Assembly: GCF_037325665.1 (NCBI RefSeq)
Contig: NC_090246.1
Coordinates: forward strand, 37,221,317 to 37,285,316
Origin: Littorina saxatilis
Lineage: Eukaryota > Mollusca > Gastropoda > Littorinimorpha > Littorinidae
DNA: 64,000 bases
Direction of reading: 5' to 3'
The translations under genes and the position numbers were made by a program. Numbering within the stretch: the stretch's first letter is position 1; each line of letters starts with the position of its first letter. Below, piece by piece: positions 46,372 to 57,059 of this stretch. Below the pieces are notes generated by a model that saw only the letters and a program-made list of their open reading frames with translations, was not told where the DNA came from and ran no database searches.

Positions 46372-46539
46372 TTAAAAGAAATAATGCCCCCTGGCATTGA
46401 AGGTGGGGTCACGAATCATGGTTGCATCAGATGTAGGGACTAAGGAAATATCATCGATCCCTGGAAAGCAATAGTAGTTCCCCTCCGGTTTCCTTCGAAG
46501 GAACGTTACCACCAGTTCATCAGGTCGAATCTCTTGCAC
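46372..46539 (-). pseudogene. Orphan 3'-terminal exon, 55 residues
   Basis: A splice acceptor TTGCATGTTTCAG opens a phase-0 frame, VQEIRPDELVVTFLRRKPEG then NYYCFPGIDDISLVPTSDAT, then MIRDPTFNARGHYFF and a stop. The pattern (fLRR...YYcFP.iDDiSlV...I..P.fNaRG.Y) recalls C-terminal tails of uncharacterised, often transposon-linked, invertebrate and fish proteins; I cannot name a family. I found no convincing upstream exon in the 1.7 kb to the element's end, so it is an orphan, probably a relic of the element's own gene. Confidence 0.5.
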
Positions 46540-46757
46540 CTGAAACATGCAAGTACCTGCGATTTCAACTAAAGATTGATGCAATATGTGTACTAGTTTC
46601 ACTAACATGAATTTGTTTAATGTCTATCAAGATTTTGATGCATCCACATTCACTGGCTAAAAACAAAATAAAGTAATTATTTTGTTCAGACTTACCATTC
46701 CATTGAACATACAACTTTTACAATTAAAGAAAACATTGACACTTACCGTTCCTTTAA

Positions 46758-47325
46758 ATGGATTTCGGAAATTTAATTTTGATCATAATTTTTTATATTT
46801 TTAATTTTCAGAGCTTGTTTTTAATCCAAATATAACATATTTATATGTTTTTGGAATCAGGAAATGATGTAAAATAAGATGAACGTAAATGTGGATCGTT
46901 TTATATAAAAAAAAAAAAAATTATTACAATTTTCAGATTTGAATGGCCAAAGTCATTAATTAATTGTTAAGCCACCAAGCTGAAATGCAATACCGAAGTT
47001 CGGCCTTCGTCGAAGATTGCTTTACACAAATTTCAATCAATTTAATTGAAAAATGAGGGTGTGACAGTGCCGCCTCAACTTTTACAAAAAGCCGGATATG
47101 ACGTCATCAAAAGTATTTGTCGAAAAAAAGAAAAAAACGTCCGGGGATATCATACCCAGGAACTCTCATGTCAAATTTCATAAAGATCGGTCAAGTAGTT
47201 TAGTCTGAATCGCTCTACACACACACACGCACAGACAAACAGACACATACACACACATACACCACGACCCTCGTTTCGATTCCCCCTCTATGTTAAAACA
47301 TTTAGTCAAGTTTTGACTACGTGAA
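46758..47325 (-). mobile_element. HINE-like fragment (3' end missing)
   Basis: Begins inside the family at GGAAATTTAATTTTGATCA and runs through TGACGTCAT and a (CA)n tract (47217-47262) to ACATTTAGTCAAGTTTTGAC. It lacks the ACAAGTCGCG end, so about 300 bp are missing. Confidence 0.75.
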
Positions 47326-48517
47326 ATCGAAAGAAAAACTATTATTAACAAATGTTTAGCCTAATTTTTCACTTCATAGAATATCATAGCAGCAAAAACT
47401 CACCTTTTCTTAAGAACCTTGGGTGTTGATCACTGTCGTAACAAAATCACAGACTTCGGAAACATTCTCGAAATCTTTCTTCGCTGCTGGAACCTGAACT
47501 ATTTATCTCTGTAACTGCGCATGCGTAGTCACCCGCACCTCTAAGTCACTACGCGCAAAATAGTTCTAATCTTTCTTCAAAACTCTGAACATTATTTGCA
47601 AAACCGTTCACCATCGTAACGGAATTTTGAAGAAGCATGTCATATTGCGCAACTTTCAACTTAGTTTGCAGATGCAATTTTGAGAAAATAATACTTAAAT
47701 AACATTTAACTTAGCGAGTTTCTATGCCCTTTCATGTCAAGATCGTGTTGAAGATGAATATGCAAATTCTAAAGTTCAAATTTAGGACTTGTTGCTGTTG
47801 CACGCGTGTGGAAACCTATGTTACGACAGTGATGGCAAACTTTCAAGCGATTAATTTCGTTTAAAAAAACAATTCTGTGGACAAAACTGATAACATTTCA
47901 ACTGTCAAGTACACTTAAACCAAACACACATAACAAAAATAGCAGTCCTTGGACATTCTAAACGATTCTTGTAGTGAGGTACAAAACTAGTTGATGGTTC
48001 ATGTCACAGATCAGACCTCCATTTTTCACGCATTTAATCATTTCTTTCGCAAAACAACCTTCATAATAATCATGCAAAATACTCAGTTTTGTTTGTACTA
48101 TTTCTTTATTCATTTTACTTCTCAAAAATACCAATATCATGATTTAAAATTCAGTATGTTTCAATTGTGGGCTAATTTGATTATGGCACACACAAAAGGA
48201 TCAGTTTCTGAGACGCACCCATATATATATAGATTCTTTGCCTGTGAATAATGTTGCTTGCCTTTCTTTGTCGCTATTTTTTGTACTCAGTCCCCATGAA
48301 ATGGGCCGACGGCCTTTGTTCATTAAATCGTCATTTCATTTCTCTTGACTATGATCAGAAATTCACATCAACTTGATAGGACACAGCCAGGACGTTTTAT
48401 TAACAGTGACAACAACACCGTCGCAGAGTCAAAAACTGATAAGCTTTCATCATAGTCAGATGGACAGTTCTTTTCTTCTCTCATTCAGTTCCCATACATA
48501 TACAAACATTCCACCAT

Positions 48518-48800
48518 TGAGTGGTAGCTCAGTTGGTAGAGCACTGGGCTTGTGATCCGGAAAGGTCGCAGGTTCGAATCCGGGCCGGGACGGAGCCGGG
48601 TCAACTTTATGTGCAGACTGAGAGACGGTATCCATGTTCCACCCCCGTGTTACCACTGTGGCACGTAAAAGACTTCGGTCATTCTGCCATCAGTGCAGGT
48701 GGCTAATTACACCTAAAAAACCTGGGTAGCGCGACTCTAGCTTTCCACTGGGAGGAAACGACCCGAATTTCCCAGCGATGGGACAATAAAGTAATGAAAA
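48518..48800 (+). mobile_element. tRNA-Thr-like SINE, second family
   Basis: The head GTGGTAGCTCAGTTGGTAGA (box A) and AGGTTCGAATCC (box B), with an anticodon-arm CTGGG CTTGTGA TCCGG, resembles tRNA-Thr(UGU). It lacks a proper acceptor stem and continues into a non-tRNA body (CAACTTTATGTGCAGACTGA, ACACCTAAAAAACCTGGGTA), so it is a SINE and not a tRNA gene. A partial relative is at 56800-56930. Confidence 0.75.
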
Positions 48801-48951
48801 TGGACAAGTCAAACGGCAAAGCAATGTCGTGTCAGTACGTAGTGCTTTCTTCTAAAAATACTATATACAGATAAGAATGTTATACACACGGTGCTTTGAT
48901 CAAATTGCTTAAGACAGGCACCTTAATTGATAACTGATAATGGCAATGACA

Positions 48952-48957
48952 TTTATT
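48952..48957 (-). promoter_or_regulatory. Candidate poly(A) signal of GSTO copy 2
   Basis: AATAAA on the minus strand about 270 bp after the stop codon. Confidence 0.4.
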
Positions 48958-49228
48958 TTTATTTTACGAGGGTAGAAAGTAATAATAAGCAATGATGATT
49001 TGTACCGCTTTTCAAGTTACACTCTGGACCTCGCACTAATGATCGAGGGACTCGGTGATCTACTGTACATTTAAAGGGATAAACTTAGTCCTTGCAACAA
49101 CAAAAAAGTCTCAGATCATAAGCTACGCAGTTCGTTTTGGGGTTTGTAATTATGTCACAACATGATTTTAACCCCTCGTGCTGTACAAATATTGCTGAGT
49201 CATTGATATTGTTGAGTCAGTCATCCTA

Positions 49229-52200
49229 TTACGCGCCACTGGACAACCCGATGTCGAAAGCTGTCTGGTCACCTCCCCGCCATTTCGCGTAGAATTCCAC
49301 GTGGTGGTCAGTGGAGAACAGACATTTCTGCACCTCTGGCAGGCGCAGCATCTCCTCGCGCCACTGACGTACGAGAGGGAATGACGTCATGTTGACGTCC
49401 GAGTTGTACTGCGTCAGAACGGGTAACCTTTCCAGCCATGGCCAGATCATGTAGTCGATGAAAGCTGCCTTCTCTCCTGCATAGAATAAAAGAAAATCAG
49501 CAACCGCCACTAAATCAAACCAGAAGCAAGAAATCGCACTGTTATTGTGCATATGCAGGTGTGATCAACAGACTACAAGTGAAAGAATGCCGTTCTTAGA
49601 TGCTTCAACCTTCACCATACTTTAAAGGCCACAAAAGACCTCGAGTCCCGCTGATAGGGCCGATGTCATATTATCTGTACGACAAAAATAAGAGTTTCAG
49701 TCTTTTGTGACAATTTCATTACCGCAAACTACTTTCAGTTTTTGAATTTGAGTGTTTGCATCAAACTGACATGATACTCACGGAAGCATAGATTTTGCAT
49801 TGGGATTTCACGGAAGATATATGCATGCGCATTAAATGTTGTGAGTTCACTCTGAGAAAAAGTACTTCATACAACAACAGAATCACCCAGACTGCCTTAA
49901 ATGTCCCAAACAAACTGGCAAACAGACAAAAAAACAGACAAATACCTCCAAAGTAGGGGGACTTTCTCTGAGACAGTTCATCCTCCAGACGCTGCAACGC
50001 TGCGTTCGCGACCCTGGCAGAATCTGTATCCTTGCCCTCAGAGAAGACAATCTTGTAGTAGCTTGAGACGTACTGCACGCATAGCAATATCGACTGACTT
50101 CATTTAAAAGCAAGCCGTAGTTTGAGATGCACTGCACACGTTGAAAAGTAGGCCCTATCATGCGATCTTGAAGTAGTTTGAGATACATACTACACACATT
50201 AAACAGTATACTTATTAATTTATTATTTATTAATTTATTTTATTAGGCCCTAGCATGCGATCTTTATCAAATAAGTATGATATTTACTGCACATGTTGAA
50301 AACTAGGTTCTAGCATGCGATATTGAAGTAGTATGAGATGTACTGCACACACATCAACACGAGTAACTTCATGGAAAAGCGAGGCTGGGCCCTAGCATAC
50401 AATGAAACCCGCCTGTTAAGACCCCGCGATTTAAAACTCCACATCCCCTTTCGCCAGTCGGTTGTCGCCCTTCCCGTAAACGCTCTATATATCAAATCAT
50501 CCTTGTTTGTTTTTCTTGATTTCGGAACACCAGCAGTCTATCTTTGTTGGAATCTCTAACTCATTCTAAACACCAAATACACTAAAAAAAAAAAAACAAG
50601 AAAGAAAAATTGAATTTCACCTTGTTCCCGTAGTATTCAATGAGCATAGCGTCACGCGCCTTGCAGTAGGGGTCAGCAGGGGTCACACGGGGGTCAGGGT
50701 GCACGCTGTCCAGGTAGTCGGCCACCACCAGCGACTCGTACACGATGCGGCCATCCTGCTCTAGCACCGGCACCTGGCCGTTGGGGTTCTTCTCCAGGAA
50801 CCAATCAGGCTTCTCCGTCAGGCTCACGTTGATCGTCTGGTAGCTGCAGCATCGGCGAGGGTTGACATTTAACATAAGTTTAATGAGAAAGGACAAGTAC
50901 TAAAGGCTGTCTTTAATAGACGATCGGCAATGTTCGGAAATAACTCTGTCGGATTTGTATGTGTTGTGAAAGAGTGAGTACTTTCTTGGACAAATAATCG
51001 ACACGTGGTTCCTGTACAGGTGTATGAGACACACACCCTTGCCTGTGACTGGCCTGTAAATGCAGTCGCGTGGAAAATTATGTCACGCGGGGAAACTTTC
51101 CAACGTGACAATAAAAGCCAGTCACTAGCTATAGGAGAGGTTGTGTCTCAAACATGTGTACTGGAACCACTTGTCGATTATTTGTCCAAGAAAAAGCAAG
51201 GGTACTCACTCTTTCACAACCCATACAACCCCAACAGAGTTATTTCCGGAATGTGTCCATTGAGTCCGAAGTCTACTTAGCGAAGTCTTTTTACCGAATA
51301 TTCAGTGTCAAAGCTTCGTGCAGCCAGCCATGACGTAGACTAACTTAGCAAAGTCGACTTCGCCCAATCAATGAGAGGCTTTAGCTAACCTTCCTAATTG
51401 AAATCTTTGACGTCACTGACAAATGGAGTCACCTGGAAGTGTCGATCGCTTCAGTCTTATTCAAGTCTATGTATCCAGAAAAAAACGACAAAGGCATTTT
51501 AGAATGAAGTTTGTCTCGGTGACATAGTCATATTAGCAAGCATACAAATTACCTCTCATGTCACCGCTAGGCTGTGTATGTGGTTGTATGGTATGTTATT
51601 AAAATTGAATTGCGCTTCTCGGTTTTGGACTAAATTAATTCACCAACCGTCGGAATCGGGAATGTTTGCTGCTGGCAATTTTTGTCAATAGACAGCTACA
51701 ATTGCCCATCCTCCGATCTGCGTACTGCCAAAACCAGTTTAAATTCAGTAAATAACAAGTCGCGTAAGGCGAAAATACAATATTTAGTCAAGTAGCTGTC
51801 GAACTCACAGAATGAAACTGAACGCAATGCAACGCAGCAAGACCGTATACTCGTAGTCCACCGCTCACGGCATAGGCAGTGAAATTGACAAGAAGAGCGG
51901 GGTAGTAGTTGCGCTAAGAAGGATAGCACGCTTTTCTCTACCTCTCTTTGTTTTAACTTTCTGAGCGTGTTTTTAATCCAAACATATCATATCTATATGT
52001 TTTTGGAATCAGGAACCGACAAGGAATAAGATGAAAGTGTTTTTAAATTGATTTCGACAATTTAATTTTGATAATAATTTTTATATATTTCATTTTCAGA
52101 GCTTGTTTTTAATCCAAATATAACATATTTATATGTTTTTGGAATCAGAAAATGATGGAGAATAAGATGAACGTAAATTTGGATCGTTTTATAAATTGTT

Positions 52201-52498
52201 ATTTTTTTTTTACAATTTTCCGATTTTTAATGACCAAAGTCATTAATTAATTTTTAAGCCACCAAGCTGAAATGCAATACCGAAGTCCGGGCTTCGTCGA
52301 AGATTGCTTGACCAAAATTTCAATCAATTTGGTTGAAAAATGAGGGCGTGACAGTGCCGCCTCAACTTTCACGAAAAGCCGGATATGACGTCATCAAAGA
52401 CATTTATCAAAAAAATGAAAAAAACGTATGGGGATTTCATACCCAGGAACTCTCATGTCAAATTTCATAAAGATCGGTCCAGTAGTTTAGTCTGAATC

Positions 52499-52546
<48 letters not shown>

Positions 52547-55099
52547 GACAGACACACATACACCACGACCCTCGTCTCGATTCCCCCTCGATGTTAAAAT
52601 ATTTAGTCAAAACTTGACTAAATATAAAAAGAGAAAGAAAGTATTCCAGTAAATTAGCTGGCAGTCTGCATAAAAAAAAGGCCGAGAAAAAAGATAACAC
52701 CCACTTAAAAGGTCATAGAACAAATGCCAAAACAAGTTTAGAATAATATACATTTCATCAGTATTATAAACTCTCTCTTAGTCTGGTGCCAACTTACGAA
52801 ATGCCTTTTAGCTCAAGAATCAGACGAGCACGTTGAGCAAAGGGACAGAATCGCATGCTGTACAGCCGCAACTTTCCGGTTGCCAAGGGAGGGAATGCAG
52901 AACCTAGGCAGACCAAAGCATAACAATGTAATGTTTACTACAGAAGTAGAGACAGAACCTTGCAAAGCAAAAAATCACAATGGCCGTATGTTTACCAGAA
53001 GAAAAAACTTGAAAATGATAAAAAGCTATGTTCCAGGTCGCATGCATGTTTGGGTTTCAAATGTAGCCATCCAAGGGCGGATCAATTCACTTTGGAGGGG
53101 GGGGTTACAAAATGACTGCGAAGATACAAGTTGACGGCGCCGAAGGCGCGTAAGCCTCTAGGGGGGTCCGGGGGCATGCTCCCCCGGAAATTTTTTTTTA
53201 TCCAAAGAAGCAAAATAGAGCTATCTGGTGCATCCTGAGCCCCGTGTACCCCCCCCCCCCCCCCCCCCAGATCCGCCCTTGCCATCGGTCAAGCCGAAAA
53301 TCAACAGCCGAAAACAAAACGGACAAAACGGTCGTCCCCAAAGCCGGTCACAGTGTAACACGAAATTTTTACTCCACGAAAAATGTACTCCGGAGTAAAT
53401 ATTTCGTACGAAATTCTTACTCCGAGTACACTTTCCGTACGAGAAAAGAACTCCCCATGCCCAAGGCACGAAAAAATTACTCCCTCTACGAAATTTTTAC
53501 TCCCCATTTTTTTTTACTTCCAGTAAAAATCTCGTACGCAAAAATGGGATGCGGGCCAATAAGTGATCTCGCGCACACGAATGTCGCGCTACCCTCCTTC
53601 CACCCCTTCCACCACCAAGACTAACAGGGGACAAGGGAGTAAAAATGTCGTACACCTGGCATGGGAAGTTAAATTGCTCGTGTTGGGGTGAAGTAATTTA
53701 TTCGTTATTTATTCGTCAGAGGAGTAACATTTTTGTACGAAATGTTTACTCGGAACTCACCTGTTTTGGGGAGTAATTTTCTCGTGCAACGGGGGAGTGC
53801 TTTTTTCGTAAAGGGAGTAACTTTTCGTACGAAATGTTTACTCCGGAGTAAAAATCTCGTGGGAGTAATTTTCTCGTGTTCACGAAATACTCGGAGTAAG
53901 AATTTCGTACGAAATTTTTGAAAAAATGACTCCCTCCACGAAATTTTGACTCCCCAATTTTTTTACTTCAAGTAAAAATCTCGAACGCAAAAATGGGATG
54001 CGGACGAAGGGATAATGCCAATATGTGATCTCGCGCAAACGAATGTTGCGCTACTCTACCTCCACTCCTTCCACCACCAAGACTAACAGGGGGCAAGGGA
54101 GTAAACATTTCGTACACCTGGCATGGGAAGTTAAATTGCTCGTGTTAGGGTGAAGTAATTTATTCGTTATTTATTCCGTCAGGGGAGTAAAACTGTTGTA
54201 CGAGATGTTTAGTCGGAACTCACCTGTCGTGGGGAGTAATTTTCTCGTGTAATGGGGGAGTACTTTTTTCGGAAAGGGAGTAACATTTTCGTACGAAATT
54301 TGTACTCCGGAGTAAAAATCACGTGGGAGTAATTTTTTCGTGTTACACCGGTCCATCCCCACCCCGCAAACAAGTAAATATTTTGGCCGGACTGAAGTTA
54401 TTGGAATGATGTTTCACAAATTGATGTACCGTTACAATAAAATAAATACTTTGGCCGGACTGAAGTTATTGGAATGATGTTTCACATAATTATTGATGTA
54501 CCGTTACAATAGTAGTAGTTGTAGAATGACGCTGAGTCACGTACTTTCCATGCTCAGTTGTTGCGCCTGTTGCATTTCTCTGTATCGAGGCACGTTTTTA
54601 TTTTGATTGGGTACATATGCACCGATAATATTAGAGCAGTCGCTCTCACCATGTTTACCTACTACCCACAGGCACTTGTCGTGAAGCAATGACATGCATA
54701 TTACAGTGTACGTCTAGCGGTATGACATACAAAGAAATAATCTGAATATCAGTCTCTTGCGTATCTGTCTACTCAGCCTTAAAACATAGCTCGCCATCCA
54801 GTACACCTTGCTCGGTTTGAAAACTCTGTTCCGACCATGTTGTGGCTACTGGGTTAGCACTTTGACTTTCCAGTTATTTTTGCAATGCGATGAACCGACT
54901 AACGTTTTGCTACAGCTAAAACAACAAGCCACAAACACACACACAAAAACCCACACTGACACGCACACGCACACACACTGGCACACACACACACAATCAG
55001 AATAACACAAAGCACACTGACAAACGCGCGCAGAGGGAGAGACAGAGAGAGACTGAGACAGAGAGAGACTGAGACAGAGAGAGACAGAGAGAGAGAACT

Positions 55100-55152
<53 letters not shown>

Positions 55153-55172
55153 GACACACACAAACAGACACT

Positions 55173-55205
<33 letters not shown>

Positions 55206-55273
55206 CACATACACACACACACATTCACACACGAAAAGGACTCACCAGTTCTGTAGGCATGTTCAGACGTCAT
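49229..55273 (-). CDS. GSTO1: Omega-class glutathione S-transferase (copy 2)
   Basis: Five coding exons in transcript order: 55273-55246, 52903-52798, 50843-50621, 50072-49946 and 49476-49229. All introns are GT-AG; 243 residues. The exon phases equal those of copy 1, and exons 2 and 3 have identical lengths (106 and 223 nt), so the pair arose by tandem duplication. Catalytic Cys29 is in [19 protein letters not shown] and [12 protein letters not shown] complete the glutathione site; [12 protein letters not shown] marks the C-terminal domain. The first exon encodes only MTSEHAYRT + G. Copy 2 is clearly more GC-rich in exons 3-5 than copy 1. Sequence differences concentrate in the C-terminal half, where the acceptor substrate binds, so the two may differ in substrate. 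The symbol marks the family only; there is no evidence of orthology to a particular vertebrate gene. Confidence 0.95.
50933..51251. mobile_element. Foldback MITE in GSTO copy 2 intron 2
   Basis: Arms of about 110-125 bp are reverse complements: TTCGGAAATAACTCTGT, GTTGTGAAAGAGTGAGTAC, CTTGGACAAATAATCGACA and TGAGACACA occur in order on the left and inverted on the right. The short unique core holds a GTCGCGTGG/TCACGCGG region. Confidence 0.8.
51755..52625 (-). mobile_element. HINE-like element, complete copy
   Basis: Runs ACAAGTCGCGTAAGGCG to AACTTGACTAAATAT and is about 870 bp, the same length as the nested copy at 17073-17943 and very similar to it. Its (CA)n tract is at 52503-52540. It lies in GSTO copy 2 intron 2. 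Confidence 0.78.
53072..53281. mobile_element. hAT-like MITE with 5-bp duplication
   Basis: 210 bp. Ends CAAGGGCGGATC and GATCCGCCCTTG are exact 12-bp inverses apart from spacing at the poly-C tract. CCATC occurs at 53067-53071 and 53282-53286. The interior has GGGGGTCCGGGGGCATGC, shared with 42440-42889. Confidence 0.8.
53350..54347. mobile_element. TIR element packed with GGAGTAAAAATTTCGTACG words
   Basis: Ends GTGTAACACGAAATTTTTAC and TTTTTTCGTGTTACAC are inverse. The inside is two direct copies of an ~462-bp unit (for example TACACCTGGCATGGGAAG at 53651 and 54113), each rich in GGAGTAA...TTCGTACGAAAT words in both orientations. It is in GSTO copy 2 intron 1. The superfamily is not assigned; CCGGTC occurs near both ends. 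Confidence 0.7.
54374..54517 (+). repeat. Two-copy tandem duplication, ~68-bp unit
   Basis: TTTGGCCGGACTGAAGTTAT to TTGATGTACCGTTACAAT occurs twice, with a short insertion in the second copy. Confidence 0.9.
54935..55225. repeat. (CA)n, (GA)n, (CA)n compound microsatellite
   Basis: CA/ACTGACAC units (54937-55020), GA/GACA units (55035-55150) and CA units (55155-55224), immediately downstream of exon 1 of GSTO copy 2 in transcript orientation. Confidence 0.97.
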
Positions 55274-56410
55274 GATGTGGCGAAGATAACTTTACTCGAT
55301 CTACCTGATTGATACTGTCTTTCGATCAGAAGTAACTGAACTGATAATCCTGTTGCCAGTCGGCCCCTAAATACCATTCCACAGTAAACTCGCAGTAGTA
55401 GTAGCAGGGTCCGCCGCAGTTATATAAGATCTGTACGCGGACGGGTGGCCAGGGTGGGGTGGAGCCGGGGAGCGGGAGGGCTTAGAAGTGTTTGTTTTTC
55501 TAGGGTGAGTGCGAGGGTTCAGGGCTGACGCAAGAAACTGGCCACACGAATCGAAAGTATGATGTAAATATACAACCACCCAAACCCCTCCGCGCCGCCG
55601 CCGTTTTCTGTGGTGGGTGGGTATAGGCCTACATGCATGACATGCAGGTTTAGCACTATCACTGCAGCACCACACGCACTGACGAAGGAATGACTCGGCA
55701 TTTTTTTCTCAAGACTGAGTCATTCAAAACGACAGGCCAAAAGGATAAGTCATTTATTCAGTAGATAGTGGTCTTTTTTCATTGTGAGCGGTAAAGATGT
55801 TAAACTAGTTGTTTTTTGGTGTTTGTATTATTAATAAATTATATATAATTTTTAATTCCACACTTTGACCTTAAATCAAAGTGTTTCCCTTCACAGATAG
55901 GCCTACTCTCTCGGGATTGTCAGATGAGGGTAGTCTCCCATGCCAACAGAAGATACCACTCTTTCGCTTCTTGTTGGTTGTATAACATGGGTTGACAACT
56001 CTCGCCATCTCTACCACCCGACCACCGATTCGACACACGTGTCTGGTCTAGGTAAACTTGGCCAAAAAATTATTGCAACAATTTTCGCACGCTAAGAAAA
56101 GCATTAAAACACAATTTATTTTAGTTGAACGTTATATGCCCCAAAAGGTAATTATGTCAGCTGTACATATCATTTGTCCGATTGATGGTACTTTGTATAA
56201 GCATCCCGTGACAGCCTGTCAAACAAGGTCAACCCTAAAATTGACCTGACAAAATCCATAGCCCCGTATTTTAAAATCTGCAAAAAATCCGAATATGCAC
56301 AAACCAAACATTTCTGACAACCATTGGAAAGGCCATTCAATTTCCTGTTCAGAACATTTTGTTTTATGCACCTGACTTCTCTAGTCTTTATGTAGCCTTT
56401 TGTCAAAGGC
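55274..56410. other. Region upstream of GSTO copy 2, nothing recognised
   Basis: It should contain the GSTO copy 2 promoter. I see no TATA box or known response element that I would defend. Confidence 0.45.
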
Positions 56411-56411
56411 G

Positions 56412-56672
56412 GTAGGTGTCAACCGTTTCAGAGGCCCAAAAAGTCAATAGGTTTCACAGATAAAATGAAAAATATCGGTGTTTACATTGATGAAGATTAT
56501 GAAAACACAAATCAACCACATCTGTAAAACAACCTTTCTAGAACTCAGACGTATACGCTCCATTAGCCACTTTCTGTCCACCGAAGCCAACAAAACGCTG
56601 GTTACATCACTCGTTCTGTCACGCCTAGATTATTGTAACTTAATTTTGTCAGGTCTCCCGGCCTATCTGATA
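56412..56672 (+). mobile_element. LINE reverse-transcriptase fragment
   Basis: NHICKTTFLELRRIRSISHF, then LSTEANKTLVTSLVLSRLDY and CNLILSGLP read in the frame starting at 56478. This is the region after the catalytic core in CR1/Jockey-type non-LTR retrotransposons (the K.LV.s.VlSRLDYCN.ll.glP pattern). The preceding MKNIGVYIDE lies in another frame, so at least one frameshift is present. A 260-bp dead fragment. Confidence 0.8.
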
Positions 56673-56685
56673 AAAAACAAGTCAC

Positions 56686-56798
56686 GTAATGCGAAATTAC
56701 TACATTTAGTCAAGCTGTGGAACTCACAGAATGAAACTGAACGCACTGCATTTTTTCACAATGACCGTAGTCCGCCGCTTGTGCAAAACGGAGTGAAA
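56686..56798 (-). mobile_element. 3'-end fragment of the HINE-like family
   Basis: ACAAGTCACGTAATGCGAAA, ACATTTAGTCAAGCTGTGGA and AACTCACAGAATGAAACTG match the terminal 110 bp of copy 15529-16438. It joins the LINE fragment on one side and a SINE piece on the other. Confidence 0.75.
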
Positions 56799-56935
56799 CT
56801 GACGTGGGACATAGATACTGTCGCTGGGTCATCGCATAAAGTTCAACCGTATCCCTCCTAAGCCTGGATTCGAACCCGTGACCCTCGGACCACAAGTCCA
56901 GTTCTCCACCAACGAGACGCCTGCTCAGTGAGGTG
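56799..56935 (-). mobile_element. Fragment of the tRNA-Thr-like SINE family
   Basis: On the minus strand GGCGTCTCGTTGGTGGAGAA, ACTTGTGGTCC and GGGTTCGAATCC form a decayed tRNA-like head, followed by GAACTTTATGCGATGACCCA, the same body as at 48518-48800. Confidence 0.7.
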
Positions 56936-57059
56936 CGTCTGAATCTAACGAAGAGGCAACTGCTATAACACTGAATAGATTTGGGGGTTCTATAACTGTC
57001 ATCTACGTTACCGGCTTTTTCAAGAAGAAAAAATCCCACAATAAATGTTCCCTATTTTG

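Larger units (their letters stand above)
45519..48221 (-). mobile_element. 2.7-kb TIR element with a terminal coding exon
   Basis: TGGGTGCGTCTCAGAAtct at the left pairs with TTTCTGAGACGCACCCA at the right; TATA-rich DNA lies outside both. The interior has dispersed GTAACAYGGAAAC words (about 45715, 46016 and 46220) and an inserted HINE-like copy (46758-47325). On the minus strand 46372-46539 looks like the last exon of a gene (listed separately). The superfamily is unknown. Confidence 0.55.

Noticed and set aside
47400-47520. Possible upstream exon on the minus strand in the 2.7-kb TIR element (FENVSEVCDFVTTVINTQG, near a GTGAGT donor)
   Set aside because: The frame stops just before the donor, and nothing links it to the 46372-46539 exon.
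48521-48592. tRNA gene
   Set aside because: Boxes A and B are good, but the acceptor stem does not pair and the sequence continues into a SINE body.
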